NCBI RefSeq assembly: GCF_902498845.1
Contig: NZ_CABVLM010000013.1
Span: 89,057 to 153,056, forward strand
Source of the DNA: Pseudoalteromonas rhizosphaerae
GTDB lineage: Bacteria; Pseudomonadota; Gammaproteobacteria; Enterobacterales; Alteromonadaceae
Length of the DNA stretch: 64,000 nt
Direction of reading: 5' to 3'
Shown here: one piece after another, positions 53,370-62,868 of the stretch
How positions within the stretch are numbered: position 1 is the stretch's first letter
How the letters are laid out: each line of letters starts with the position of its first letter
Made by a program: the position numbers and the translations under genes
Notes under the pieces: generated by a model
Told to the model about the DNA's origin: nothing
Seen by the model: the letters and a program-made list of their open reading frames with translations, nothing else
Databases searched by the model: none

Positions 53370-54653
53370 ATGGCGCATTTTATAGACCGTCGCCTGAACG
53401 GTAAGAATAAGAGCACGTTAAATCGTCAACGCTTTATCAGGCGCTATAAAAAACAGATCAAAGAAGCGGTGTCAGATGCAATAAATAAACGCAGTGTCAC
53501 TGACTCCAGTAGCGGTGAGAGTATTTCGATCCCGCAACGGGATATAAGTGAACCTACTTTCCATCAAGGTAAAGGGGGCGATAGAGAACAAATTCATCCT
53601 GGTAACGATCAGTTCTCAACCGGTGATAAAATTAAACGCCCGCAAGGTGGCCAAGGTGGTGGAGCCGGCGAAGGTGAAGCGAGTGACTCTGGTGAAGGAG
53701 AAGATGACTTTGTCTTCTCGATTTCTAAAGATGAGTATCTAGACTTACTGTTTGAAGACTTAGAACTGCCAAATTTACAGCAAAACCAGTTAGACAAACT
53801 CGTGCAAATGAAAACTCATCGTGCTGGTTTTTGTAGTGATGGTATGCCGAGTAATATTGATATTGTGCGTTCACTTCAGGGCTCACTTGCAAGGCGTGTT
53901 GCGATGAGCGCGGGTAAAAAGCGTCAATTAGCAGAGCTTGAAGCACAGCTTTGCCTATTAATGGCTGAGCCTGAACCTGATATAGCTGCTATTGCATTAA
54001 TGGAGCAAGAAATCGCCGCATTACAAAAACGCATCAGTGCAGTGCCCTTTATTGATAATTACGATTTGCGCTTTCGTAACTATGAAAAACAGCCTCATCC
54101 AACTAGTAAAGCGGTGATGTTTTGTATTATGGATGTGTCGGGCTCGATGGATCAAGCAACCAAAGATATGGCAAAACGTTTTTATATTTTGCTTTATCAA
54201 TTTTTGACCCGCAGTTATAAAGACATTGAAGTGGTGTATATTCGCCATCATACCCAAGCCAAAGAGGTCGACGAACAGGAGTTTTTCTATTCCCAAGAAA
54301 CTGGCGGCACAATTGTCTCCAGCGCACTGAAGTTAATGAATGAGATAATTACCGAGCGTTATAACGCTGGCGAGTGGAATGTGTATGCAGCACAAGCCTC
54401 TGATGGCGACAATTGGGCAGATGACTCTCCCCAATGCTCAGAGATCTTACGCAACAAGTTGCTCAGTACCATTCGCTATTACGCTTATATTGAGATCACT
54501 ACCCGCGCCCATCAGAGCCTATGGCGTGAGTATCAAAATATTTGTCAAACTCATAATAACTTTGCTATTCAACATATACGCAATGTTGAAGATATTTACC
54601 CTATTTTCCGTGAGTTATTCAAGAAGAGTCGTCAACACCAAGGGGCAGCCTAG
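53370..54653 (+). CDS. yeaH: YeaH/DUF444 family protein
   Basis: The protein has 427 residues. The N-terminal region is rich in basic and Gly-rich disordered sequence (RPQGGQGGGAGEGEASDSGE). The C-terminal half, from about residue 245, is a von Willebrand A-like domain with a MIDAS-type DVSGSMDQATKDM. The family always accompanies PrkA and SpoVR. It starts 30 bases after prkA with GGGGGTC upstream of the ATG. The molecular role is unknown, but a metal-dependent adhesion-type domain suggests binding to a partner, probably the kinase. Confidence 0.94.
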   Translation: MAHFIDRRLNGKNKSTLNRQRFIRRYKKQIKEAVSDAINKRSVTDSSSGESISIPQRDISEPTFHQGKGGDREQIHPGNDQFSTGDKIKRPQGGQGGGAGEGEASDSGEGEDDFVFSISKDEYLDLLFEDLELPNLQQNQLDKLVQMKTHRAGFCSDGMPSNIDIVRSLQGSLARRVAMSAGKKRQLAELEAQLCLLMAEPEPDIAAIALMEQEIAALQKRISAVPFIDNYDLRFRNYEKQPHPTSKAVMFCIMDVSGSMDQATKDMAKRFYILLYQFLTRSYKDIEVVYIRHHTQAKEVDEQEFFYSQETGGTIVSSALKLMNEIITERYNAGEWNVYAAQASDGDNWADDSPQCSEILRNKLLSTIRYYAYIEITTRAHQSLWREYQNICQTHNNFAIQHIRNVEDIYPIFRELFKKSRQHQGAA

Positions 54654-54674
54654 GCTGTACAGCGAGGTATTTAT

Positions 54675-56189
54675 ATGACCAATAAACGAATGAGTGATGG
54701 GCCAGATTGGACATTTGAATTACTACAACAATACCAAGACGAAATTGCGCGGGTTGCTGAACATTATCGCCTCGATACTTATCCTAATCAGATTGAAGTG
54801 ATCACCGCAGAACAAATGATGGATGCCTATTCCAGTGTTGGTATGCCTATTGGCTATAGTCACTGGTCTTATGGTAAAAAATTTATTCAAACTGAGCAAA
54901 ACTACAAACGCGGACAAATGGGATTGGCTTATGAAATTGTCATAAACTCGAATCCTTGTATTGCTTATTTAATGGAAGAAAATACCCTTCCAATGCAGGC
55001 TTTAGTGATGGCGCACGCTTGCTACGGGCACAACTCGTTTTTTAAAGGTAATTATTTATTTAAAACATGGACTGATGCCAGCTCTATTATTGACTACCTA
55101 TTATTTGCAAAAAATTATATTGCTCGTTGCGAAGAAAAACATGGCATTGATGAAGTCGAAAACCTACTTGATTCATGCCATGCACTTATGAATTACGGTG
55201 TCGATCGTTATAAACGCCCACAGCAAATATCTTTATTTGAAGAACAAAAACGCCAACAAGAGCGCGAAGATTACTTACAATCACAAGTGAACGAACTTTG
55301 GCGCACAATACCTTCACATCAACAGGAAACTAAAAAACACGAGCGTCATTTTCCTTCAGAGCCACAAGAAAATATTTTGTATTTTATAGAAAAAAACGCG
55401 CCATTACTGGAATCTTGGCAACGAGAAATAATTCGTATTGTGCGTAAAATCTCACAATATTTTTATCCTCAAAAGCAAACCCAAGTAATGAATGAAGGCT
55501 GGGCAACGTTTTGGCATTATACTATTTTGAATCACTTATATGATGAAGGGAAACTCACTGACTCATTCATGTTAGAGTTTTTACAAAGTCATACTAATGT
55601 TGTGTTTCAGCCCCCTTACAATAGTAATTATTATTCGGGTATTAACCCTTATGCGCTGGGTTTTAATATGATGGTGGATATCCGCCGTATTTGTGAAAAC
55701 CCTACCGAAGAAGATAAACAGTGGTTTCCAGAATATGCCGGGAGCAACTGGTTAGATACGCTGCACTTTGCAATGGAAAACTTTAAAGACGAAAGTTTTA
55801 TTAGTCAATTTTTATCACCCAAACTTATTCGTGACTTTAAATTATTCACTATTATCGATCATGAAAAAGATCCGAATCTACAAGTTGGTGCGATCCACGA
55901 TGAAAGCGGCTATCACGCGGTACGGACTGCGCTCTCAGCACAATATAATCTCAGTAATCACGAACCCAACATTCAGATCTATGATGTTGATATTAGAGGT
56001 GATCGCTCTTTAACCTTGCGCTACGTGCCACATCAAGATATTCCACTGGCAAAGTCTCACCATGAGGTATTAAAACACCTTTACAGACTATGGGGCTTTA
56101 AGGTAAAACTGGAACAAGAGTCAACCTCTGGCGAATTGAATATACTCGGGCAATGTCCATCAGATGATTCACGCCATACAACAGAGTGA
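54675..56189 (+). CDS. ycgB: SpoVR family protein (YcgB)
   Basis: The protein has 504 residues. SpoVR motifs are visible: MAHACYGHNSFFKGNYLF, MNEGWATFWHYTILNHLYDE, HTNVVFQPPYNSNYYSGINP and NPYALGFNMMVDIRRICE. In Bacillus the homologue acts in spore cortex formation; in proteobacteria the function is not defined, though conserved His and Glu suggest a metal site. It follows yeaH after 21 bases (GCGAGGTATTT before the ATG) and overlaps the start of the next gene by four bases if that gene begins at GTG 56186. Confidence 0.95.
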   Translation: MTNKRMSDGPDWTFELLQQYQDEIARVAEHYRLDTYPNQIEVITAEQMMDAYSSVGMPIGYSHWSYGKKFIQTEQNYKRGQMGLAYEIVINSNPCIAYLMEENTLPMQALVMAHACYGHNSFFKGNYLFKTWTDASSIIDYLLFAKNYIARCEEKHGIDEVENLLDSCHALMNYGVDRYKRPQQISLFEEQKRQQEREDYLQSQVNELWRTIPSHQQETKKHERHFPSEPQENILYFIEKNAPLLESWQREIIRIVRKISQYFYPQKQTQVMNEGWATFWHYTILNHLYDEGKLTDSFMLEFLQSHTNVVFQPPYNSNYYSGINPYALGFNMMVDIRRICENPTEEDKQWFPEYAGSNWLDTLHFAMENFKDESFISQFLSPKLIRDFKLFTIIDHEKDPNLQVGAIHDESGYHAVRTALSAQYNLSNHEPNIQIYDVDIRGDRSLTLRYVPHQDIPLAKSHHEVLKHLYRLWGFKVKLEQESTSGELNILGQCPSDDSRHTTE

Positions 56190-56194
56190 ATAGA

Positions 56195-57076
56195 ATGGAT
56201 AAAAAGCTTCTCGTACTAATTGATTCAGTAGAATTTGCACGTACTGCTATTTTGCACGCGAAACACAAAGCAATTGGTAAGCAAAAACATATTGATATTG
56301 TCGCCTTTGCCTATGAAAGTGCAGGTAATATTTTGTTCTCGCCGCCAGCTGAACAATTGCAAGTAATTCAAGAAACAAGGTTGGCTACTCTCAAAAAAGA
56401 ATTAGTACCACTACTTGAAAGCGAATTGTCAGAATCAGATTATTCATTAAATATTATTTGGCATGAGGCACCTGAGCAATGGTTAGCCAATGAGAGTGAC
56501 TTTGAAAATTATGAGATGGTGATAAAAACGCGCCATATTGACGAACATTGTCAATTTAGTGAACTTGACTGGCAGTTGATCCGCTTTACCCCGCTACCAC
56601 TTTATTTAGCTGCGGATAATACTTGGCGCAATAACACCAATGTGTTAGCTGCACTTGATTTAGGTAGCGAAAAAGCCACTAAATACAAACTAAACAAAGA
56701 TATGATTGAAACTGGTTTAGCGTATTCCAAGCATTATGACTGTCAGTTTTATACTTGTTATACCGTTCATGTTTCCCCAATTTTAAGAGACTTAGGCATC
56801 GTATTTTCAGACGAACAAGTACTGAATGCTTTTGAGAAACTACCTGTCATTCAACGTAATTTAATTCTTGAGCACGATCTTAAAAATAACCTTCACATAA
56901 AAGCGGGCTTAGCCGAGCAAGTGATCCCAAGTATCGCAGCTAAGCTTAATGCAGGTCTTGTGATCATGGGCTCAGTAGGCAACATAGGTATAAAAGGTAA
57001 GTTAATTGGCAATACCGCTGAAAAAGTTATGCGGTTACTAAAAACAGACTTGCTTATTTTACCTCCTGAATGTTAG
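56195..57076 (+). CDS. Tandem universal stress protein (UspE-like)
   Basis: The product is 293 residues from the ATG at 56195; a GTG at 56186 overlapping the spoVR stop would add three residues. Two UspA-like domains are present (about 1-145 and 150-293). The second keeps the nucleotide-binding tail AKLNAGLVIMGSVGNIGIKG, then LIGNTAEKVMRLLKTDLLIL. The first is more diverged. Such tandem proteins act in stress tolerance. Here it is the last gene of the prkA-yeaH-spoVR operon, which links it to the same stationary or stress regulation. A strong terminator follows at 57097. Confidence 0.88.
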   Translation: MDKKLLVLIDSVEFARTAILHAKHKAIGKQKHIDIVAFAYESAGNILFSPPAEQLQVIQETRLATLKKELVPLLESELSESDYSLNIIWHEAPEQWLANESDFENYEMVIKTRHIDEHCQFSELDWQLIRFTPLPLYLAADNTWRNNTNVLAALDLGSEKATKYKLNKDMIETGLAYSKHYDCQFYTCYTVHVSPILRDLGIVFSDEQVLNAFEKLPVIQRNLILEHDLKNNLHIKAGLAEQVIPSIAAKLNAGLVIMGSVGNIGIKGKLIGNTAEKVMRLLKTDLLILPPEC

Positions 57077-57096
57077 ATAATTGCTAGTGATAATAT

Positions 57097-57126
57097 AAAA
57101 AATGACGCATTTTGCGTCATTTTTTA
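57097..57126 (+). terminator. Rho-independent terminator of the prkA operon
   Basis: AATGACGCA-ttt-TGCGTCATT with A- and T-runs on either side, 25 bases after the universal stress gene. Confidence 0.9.
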
Positions 57127-57204
57127 TGCCTATTAAAAGCAACCTAGTTTGGCTAGTTAAACCTTTTACTATTGTGCCTTAAAGGCTTTTTATACTCATC
57201 AAGA

Positions 57205-58170
57205 TTAACTCAAATCTTTATACGCCGTGATACAGTTTCTGCCATTTTCTTTTGAAAAGTAAAGAGCTTTATCCGCCGCTTCAATCCATTTTTCATAGCG
57301 CTCAAATTCATCTTGAAAACAGGCAAAACCAACACTTACCGTCATTTTAATTTGTTGTTCGCCAAAGTAAAAAGATGAATTTTCAATTAAACTACGCAAA
57401 CGCTCAGCAAATATATCAGCACCTTTGCGATCCGTGTCCAACAGCGTTACCGCAAATTCTTCGCCGCCATAACGACCTGCAATGTCTGTTTCACGCAATG
57501 TTTTACGCAGTAAATCAGCAATGTTACGCAGTGCTTCATCGCCACAACGATGGCCATGTTCATCATTTACTTTTTTAAAGTGATCGATATCAAACATCAA
57601 TAAAGTACTTATGCCACCACTGCGTTTGATCCTAAGAAATTCTTTGCGTAGGGTATCTTCCCAATGACCTCGATTAGTCAATTTTGTTAGTGCGTCTGTT
57701 TGACTCATTTGTTCAAGTTTACGATTTACTTCTTCGAGCTCTTTTTTATTCACCGCCATATCAGTTACATCATAAAGAATGATACAAATATGGCCAACTT
57801 CTCCCATCGTATTTGACAGAGGAATAAATGTAGCATTTTGAAACATATGGTCTGCTTTACCCGTGATTGGACGGTAATTTTTAAAGCGGAAAATGTATGG
57901 CTGCTGTTCCCAAATAGTAAATGAGCGATTTTTCAAAATAAACACAGACTCTGACTTACTGCGAAACCACTTTTCATCAATTGATGGAAATAAATCAAAT
58001 AAATCTTTATCTTTTACTGCGCTGGGTAACATACCCGAATGGTTTTCCATAAAACCATTCCAAATACACACTTTATAGTCTCTATCTAACACCACTAAAC
58101 CAACATCTACGGTATTAAACATATCCATTAACCAATGGATTTCATTCATATTAAAATCAGCAGCAGGCAT
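57205..58170 (-). CDS. PAS-GGDEF diguanylate cyclase
   Basis: The protein has 321 residues. Residues about 12-140 form a PAS sensor (VDVGLVVLDRDYKVCIWNGF) and residues about 155-320 a GGDEF domain with active-site GGEEF at 235-239. The RxxD inhibitory site (RETD, 226-229) is five residues before it, so product inhibition is likely. It makes cyclic di-GMP from two GTP. The start lies 4 bases after the stop of the upstream REC-CheC gene, so the two are co-transcribed. A REC protein with a phosphatase-like domain and a cyclase suggests a combined two-component and c-di-GMP switch, probably of motility or attachment. Confidence 0.94.
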   Translation of the reverse strand: MPAADFNMNEIHWLMDMFNTVDVGLVVLDRDYKVCIWNGFMENHSGMLPSAVKDKDLFDLFPSIDEKWFRSKSESVFILKNRSFTIWEQQPYIFRFKNYRPITGKADHMFQNATFIPLSNTMGEVGHICIILYDVTDMAVNKKELEEVNRKLEQMSQTDALTKLTNRGHWEDTLRKEFLRIKRSGGISTLLMFDIDHFKKVNDEHGHRCGDEALRNIADLLRKTLRETDIAGRYGGEEFAVTLLDTDRKGADIFAERLRSLIENSSFYFGEQQIKMTVSVGFACFQDEFERYEKWIEAADKALYFSKENGRNCITAYKDLS

Positions 58171-58174
58171 AATG

Positions 58175-59179
58175 TTAGTCTTCTAATAGGTAAGCAACTT
58201 TGTATTTCAAAGTTTTTAGTGAGTCTTCGGTAAATAACAGCATCAAGTCACAGTTAATATTGTGGTTCTCAATACCATAGCTAATTTCTATTGCCAGAGT
58301 ACGTTGCCAGCGTGATTTGTTTGCTTTAACTAAATCAGACACATCACAATGTTGCCCTAACACCACCGGGTGTCCTTGGCTAAAGGTCATGTCTAATTGG
58401 CGAGATAATCCAGTTAAGATTGCACCAATCAGGATATTACTAATATCCATTAATAACTCCAGCTCAATTTTCTTATTGAGCTCCCCTTGATAGTTCATCA
58501 AGGACGCAATTTCTTTAAAGCTAGAATCATTTAGAAGCAACAATGCCTCACCGGATACACCACCACCAATAAAACCTTGGCATACGCCTGAGGTTGTTGC
58601 ATTAGCATCAATTGAGCGCAGCGCCATATCAAGTTCATTAACTTCGAGAATATTGACATTAGGAATAGGCAGTTCAACAAATACATTTAATAGCCGTGCT
58701 AATAAGTCTCCAGCCTGACCCATTGCCACGTTAGTCAGCTCTTGGTATATATCCCTAACATCTGGGTCAACTTGCTCACCTAAGCGGTGTGAGAGCCGCT
58801 CGCGCATTGCTTTATCTTTAATTCCATGGTGTTCGATAATGTCGGCAAGCTTTTGGGCATCACATGGTTTTTGAATAAAGTCTATCGCGCCAAGTTCGAG
58901 CACCCGTTGATGCGCATTCGGCTGAATATCGCCAGAGACAACAACGGTTAGTATATCCAAGTTTTGCTCTTGAATTGCTTGCAGTACTTCGTAGCCATCC
59001 ATTTGCGGCATATTTAAATCGAGGAATAAGATTTCCGGGCTTAACGCTTTAATTTGCTCAATACAATGCACGCCATCTTCAGCAAACTCAACTTTAATAT
59101 CCCAATCATCGGGCAACGAACGAGCTAACTGACGGCGCGCAAGCTTAGAATCATCACAAATTAGTACCGATGTTGACAT
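58175..59179 (-). CDS. Response regulator with CheC-like phosphatase domain
   Basis: The product is 334 residues from the ATG at 59179 (MSTSVLICDD), preceded by GAGAGAGACT; an upstream in-frame ATG gives a non-conserved leader. Residues 1-120 are a receiver with Asp54 in LFLDLNMPQMDG. Residues about 140-334 are CheC/CheX-like, with ELTNVAMGQAGDLLARLL and a second ELLMDISNILIGA, the paired Glu/Asp-Asn motifs that strip phosphate from CheY-type proteins. Together with the diguanylate cyclase that follows it suggests a signalling module coupling a phosphorelay to c-di-GMP. The cognate kinase is not encoded here. Confidence 0.9.
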   Translation of the reverse strand: MSTSVLICDDSKLARRQLARSLPDDWDIKVEFAEDGVHCIEQIKALSPEILFLDLNMPQMDGYEVLQAIQEQNLDILTVVVSGDIQPNAHQRVLELGAIDFIQKPCDAQKLADIIEHHGIKDKAMRERLSHRLGEQVDPDVRDIYQELTNVAMGQAGDLLARLLNVFVELPIPNVNILEVNELDMALRSIDANATTSGVCQGFIGGGVSGEALLLLNDSSFKEIASLMNYQGELNKKIELELLMDISNILIGAILTGLSRQLDMTFSQGHPVVLGQHCDVSDLVKANKSRWQRTLAIEISYGIENHNINCDLMLLFTEDSLKTLKYKVAYLLED

Positions 59180-59352
59180 AGTCTCTCTCTGATTGCTTTT
59201 ATTTTTATTATTAAAAATGTAAACATTTACCACTGCTTTATGTTAATCAATGTAACCATGCATTACAATTTTAAATTGCATTAAACTCTTGGTGTCCATG
59301 AATGATTATAATACACTCAGCCTAATTGCGTTAACTCTAAAGGAAATACCTT

Positions 59353-59934
59353 ATGCTCCGTTCACTCACTTTTGCTTTAAGTGCCTTTTGTTCAATGGCT
59401 TTTGCCGCCGATATGACCGAAAATACGCTTGATGCGGGAAAAGTATCAGCACAATCTAAGCCAATCACTTTATTAGGACAAGGTGTAAAACTAGGCGATA
59501 AAGCACCAGACTTTAAAGTGGTTGATGGCTCATTCACGCCAATTACTTTAGCCGATTACCAAGGTAAAGCCGTTTTAATCAGCGTTGTTCCAAGTCTAGA
59601 TACTGGTGTTTGTAGCATTCAAACCAAGCATTTTAACGAAAAGGTTGCATCGCAATTTCCAAATATAGCCATGCTCACCATTAGTGCTGATTTACCGTTT
59701 GCACAAAAACGTTTTTGCAAAGCCGAGAACATAGATAAAATTACTGCCTTATCTGATTCAGTATGGCGTGACTTTGGTCAAAACTATGGTTTGATCATTA
59801 AAGATATGGGATTACTTACCCGTGCTGTGTTCGTATTAGATGCAAGTCATAAAATTGTTTATAAACAGTTGGTAGCCGATTTATCAACTGAACCAAAATA
59901 TGACCCTGTTATAAGTGCTTTAACCGCGTTGTAA
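59353..59934 (+). CDS. tpx: Exported thiol peroxidase
   Basis: The protein has 193 residues. Atypical 2-Cys peroxiredoxin of the Tpx group: peroxidatic Cys87 in DTGVCSIQT and resolving Cys122 in KRFCKAENI, with the usual VVDGSFTPITLADYQGKAVL core. Unlike ordinary cytoplasmic Tpx (about 168 residues) this version starts with MLRSLTFALSAFCSMAFAAD, a signal peptide, so it should detoxify hydroperoxides in the periplasm. A periplasmic reductant must exist. It is a single gene with a bidirectional terminator shared with adk. Confidence 0.93.
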   Translation: MLRSLTFALSAFCSMAFAADMTENTLDAGKVSAQSKPITLLGQGVKLGDKAPDFKVVDGSFTPITLADYQGKAVLISVVPSLDTGVCSIQTKHFNEKVASQFPNIAMLTISADLPFAQKRFCKAENIDKITALSDSVWRDFGQNYGLIIKDMGLLTRAVFVLDASHKIVYKQLVADLSTEPKYDPVISALTAL

Positions 59935-59953
59935 TCTTGCAAATAACAGTCAT

Positions 59954-59981
59954 AAAAAAACCGCCAATCGGCGGTTTTTTT
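59954..59981. terminator. Bidirectional terminator between tpx and adk
   Basis: AAAAAAACCGCC-aatc-GGCGGTTTTTTT forms a GC stem with A- and T-runs on both sides, between two convergent genes. Confidence 0.92.
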
Positions 59982-59994
59982 ATTGATTGAATTA

Positions 59995-60639
59995 TCAACC
60001 CAATAATTCAGCAAGTTGCTGATTAACAGCTTCAACAGCTTGGGTACCGTCTAAACGATGATACTGCGTATTACCCGCTTTAGCTTCCGCTTGGTAATAA
60101 TCAACCAATGGCATTGTTTGCTCATGGTAAATACCTAAACGTTTACGTACTGTTTCTTCTGTGTCATCAGCACGTATGATCAGATCTTCACCTGTTACGT
60201 CGTCTTTACCTTCCACTTTTGGCGGATTGTAAACTACGTGATAAACACGGCCGGAACCAGGATGAACGCGACGTCCTCCCATGCGGTCAACAATAATTTC
60301 ATCAGCCACATCAAACTCAATAACGTGATCAACAACTACGCCATTTTCTTTCATTGCATCAGCTTGTGGGATGGTACGTGGGAAACCGTCTAGTAAAAAA
60401 CCTTTTTCACAATCAGCTTTAGTAATACGCTCTTTAACAAGACCTATGATGATGTCATCAGAAATTAACTGACCTGCATCCATTACTTTTTTCGCTTCAA
60501 GACCCAGTGGTGTGCCTTCTTTAATTGCAGCACGTAACATATCACCAGTAGAAATTTGTGGAATACCGTACTTATCCATCAAAAACTGAGCTTGAGTGCC
60601 TTTACCTGCACCCGGCGCGCCCAAAAGAATAATGCGCAT
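59995..60639 (-). CDS. adk: Adenylate kinase
   Basis: The product is 214 residues from the ATG at 60639 (MRIILLGAPGAGKGTQAQF), exactly the E. coli length; longer upstream frames are not conserved. It interconverts ATP, AMP and ADP. P-loop GAPGAGKGTQ (7-16), AMP-binding STGDMLRAA, LID-arginine motif DRMGGRRVHPGSGRVYHV and NMP-site FLLDGFPRTIPQA are all present. The ribosome site GAGGAC precedes the ATG. It lies downstream of htpG with a terminator between them, so it is transcribed separately. Confidence 0.98.
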   Translation of the reverse strand: MRIILLGAPGAGKGTQAQFLMDKYGIPQISTGDMLRAAIKEGTPLGLEAKKVMDAGQLISDDIIIGLVKERITKADCEKGFLLDGFPRTIPQADAMKENGVVVDHVIEFDVADEIIVDRMGGRRVHPGSGRVYHVVYNPPKVEGKDDVTGEDLIIRADDTEETVRKRLGIYHEQTMPLVDYYQAEAKAGNTQYHRLDGTQAVEAVNQQLAELLG

Positions 60640-60768
60640 ATCATTGTCCTCGTTTGATACTGATCTTACAAAAAGCATATCAGTATGATTTATTATAAAG
60701 CCTGAATTCTTCCATAAGCGCCGCCGATACTCAAGCAACTTATACCAATTGACTACGTTGAGATCATA

Positions 60769-60795
60769 AAAAAAGGGAACCGAAGTTCCCTTTTT
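60769..60795. terminator. Terminator of htpG
   Basis: AAAAGGGAAC-cgaa-GTTCCCTTTTT with T-rich flanks, 25 bases after htpG, pointing both ways. Confidence 0.9.
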
Positions 60796-60819
60796 ATTAA
60801 AATGTTAGTTTTTGAGTAA

Positions 60820-62733
60820 TTACTTGCTCAAATCTAACATTAATTTATTTAAGCGAGTCACAAAACCTGCAGGATCTTTTAATGTACCGCGCTCTGCAAG
60901 CAAGGCTTGATCAAGCAGTACATGTGACCACTGAGCAAATTTATCTTCGTCTTGTTCAACATTTAAATGCTTCACAAGTTGGTGCTCAGGGTTAAGCTCA
61001 AAAATTGGTTTTGCTTCAGGGGCAGCTTGACCAACTGACTCCATTAGCTTTTGCATTTGTGAGCTCATGTCGTTGTCATCAGCGACCACACAGGCTGGTG
61101 AATCAGTCAAACGATGTGTAAAGCGTACATCTTTAACATTATCGCCAAGGGCCGTTTTGATGCGCTCAACTAAGCCTGCAACTTCTTTTTCAGACTCTTC
61201 TTGCGCTTTTTTGGTCTCTTCGTCATCAAGGTTACCTAAGTCTAGATCACCACGGGTAATTGACTTAAATGGTTTTTCAGCAAACTCGGTTAAGTGGCTC
61301 ATCATCCACTCATCAACACGGTCACTCATCAACAGTACTTCGATACCTTTCTTACGGAAGATCTCTAGGTGTGGAGAGCTTTTCGCCGCAGTGAATGAAT
61401 CTGCAACAACGTAGTAAATCGCGTCTTGGCCTTCATTCATACGCTCAACGTATTGCTCTAATGAAACGTTTTGTGCTTCTTCATCAGTGTGTGTTGATGA
61501 GAAACGCAGTAACTTAGCAATCGCTTCTTTATTCGCTGCATCTTCAGCTGGACCTTCTTTGATCACTTGACCAAATTCATTCCAAAATACTTGGTAATCG
61601 TCGGCTTTATTTTTCGCCATACGCTCAAGCAATTTTAAAGTACGTGACGTACAGCCCTTACGGATTGCTTGCGTAACTTTGTTATCTTGTAAGATTTCAC
61701 GAGATACGTTTAGTGGTAAATCGTTTGAATCAAGTAAACCTTTCACAAAACGTAAGTAGCTAGGCATAAATTGCTCAGCATCATCCATTACAAATACACG
61801 TTGTACATACAGCTTTAAGCCACTTTGACGGTCACGATTCCATAAATCAAATGGTGCTTTTTTAGGAATATACAGTAAGCTTGTGTATTCAGTTTTACCT
61901 TCAACTTTGTTGTGAGCCCAGCTCAGTGGATCTTCCCAATCATGGCTTACATGCTTATAAAATTCTTTATATTCTTCATCAGATAGCTCTGATTTATCAC
62001 GCGTCCACATTGCTGTGGCGCGGTTAATACTTTCCCACTCACCAGGTACGGCTGGAATTTTCTCGCCATCTTCACCTTCTGACTCAGGCACTTCGGCTTT
62101 GTACATTTGTACTGGTGTTGAAATATGATCCGAGTACTTAGTTACAATACTACGTAGGCGCCATTCATCAGCAAACTCTTTTTCATCTTCACGAAGATGT
62201 AAAGTAATTTCAGTACCACGGCCTGCTTTTTCAATTTCTTCTAGGGTGTATTCGCCCTCACCTTGTGATTGCCACTCAACGCCTTTTTCTTCACCAGCTT
62301 TGCGAGTACGAACAGTTACTAAGTCTGCAACGATAAATGCAGAGTAAAAACCAACACCGAATTGACCAATTAGTTGTGAATCTTTACTTTGGTCGCCAGT
62401 TAAGTTTTTGAAGAACTCAGCGGTGCCCGATTTAGCAATCGTACCTAACGAGCTGATCACTTCATCACGGGTCATACCAATACCGTTATCTGAAATAGTG
62501 ACAGTATTTTTTTCTTTATCGGCACTGATACGTACACGTAAGTCTGCGTCACCTTGGTATAGTTCACCATTTGAAAGTGCTAAAAAGCGTAATTTATCAG
62601 CCGCGTCTGAGGCATTTGACACAAGCTCACGTAAGAAAATTTCTTTATTAGAATAAAGTGAGTGAATCATTAAGTTTAATAGTTGTTTAACTTCTGTTTG
62701 AAAGCCTAATGTTTCTTTTTGTGCTGCAGTCAT
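60820..62733 (-). CDS. htpG: Chaperone protein HtpG (Hsp90)
   Basis: The protein has 637 residues. ATP-driven dimeric chaperone of the bacterial Hsp90 class. The N-terminal GHKL ATPase has IFLRELVSNASDAADKLRF, DNGIGMTRDEV and GQFGVGFYSAFIVAD, then the middle domain (LPLNVSREILQDN) and a C-terminal dimerisation domain. No signal peptide. GGAGATATATAA precedes the ATG. A textbook sigma32 promoter lies about 45 bases upstream, so heat shock induction is expected. The upstream neighbour is a divergent pseudouridine synthase gene in the same strand direction. Confidence 0.99.
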   Translation of the reverse strand: MTAAQKETLGFQTEVKQLLNLMIHSLYSNKEIFLRELVSNASDAADKLRFLALSNGELYQGDADLRVRISADKEKNTVTISDNGIGMTRDEVISSLGTIAKSGTAEFFKNLTGDQSKDSQLIGQFGVGFYSAFIVADLVTVRTRKAGEEKGVEWQSQGEGEYTLEEIEKAGRGTEITLHLREDEKEFADEWRLRSIVTKYSDHISTPVQMYKAEVPESEGEDGEKIPAVPGEWESINRATAMWTRDKSELSDEEYKEFYKHVSHDWEDPLSWAHNKVEGKTEYTSLLYIPKKAPFDLWNRDRQSGLKLYVQRVFVMDDAEQFMPSYLRFVKGLLDSNDLPLNVSREILQDNKVTQAIRKGCTSRTLKLLERMAKNKADDYQVFWNEFGQVIKEGPAEDAANKEAIAKLLRFSSTHTDEEAQNVSLEQYVERMNEGQDAIYYVVADSFTAAKSSPHLEIFRKKGIEVLLMSDRVDEWMMSHLTEFAEKPFKSITRGDLDLGNLDDEETKKAQEESEKEVAGLVERIKTALGDNVKDVRFTHRLTDSPACVVADDNDMSSQMQKLMESVGQAAPEAKPIFELNPEHQLVKHLNVEQDEDKFAQWSHVLLDQALLAERGTLKDPAGFVTRLNKLMLDLSK

Positions 62734-62775
62734 TTATATATCTCCAATTTGCAAAGTGTCTGCGTTATGCACTTA

Positions 62776-62803
62776 ATATGGGGCGCGGTTTGTTAACTTC
62801 AAG
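62776..62803 (-). promoter_or_regulatory. Sigma32 heat-shock promoter of htpG
   Basis: On the minus strand CTTGAAG (62803-62797) is followed after 13 bases by CCCCATAT (62783-62776). This matches the sigma32 consensus CTTGAAA-N11-16-CCCCATNT almost perfectly and points at htpG. Confidence 0.85.
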
Positions 62804-62868
62804 TCAAAAGAGCAAAAAAGTAAGCTATAGCAAGATAAACACGGAAGTTAAGTTATTTTTTCTTACAA

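Noticed and set aside
54021..54327. Long antisense frames inside yeaH
   Set aside because: They are by-products of the coding sequence on the other strand, with no ribosome site or motif.
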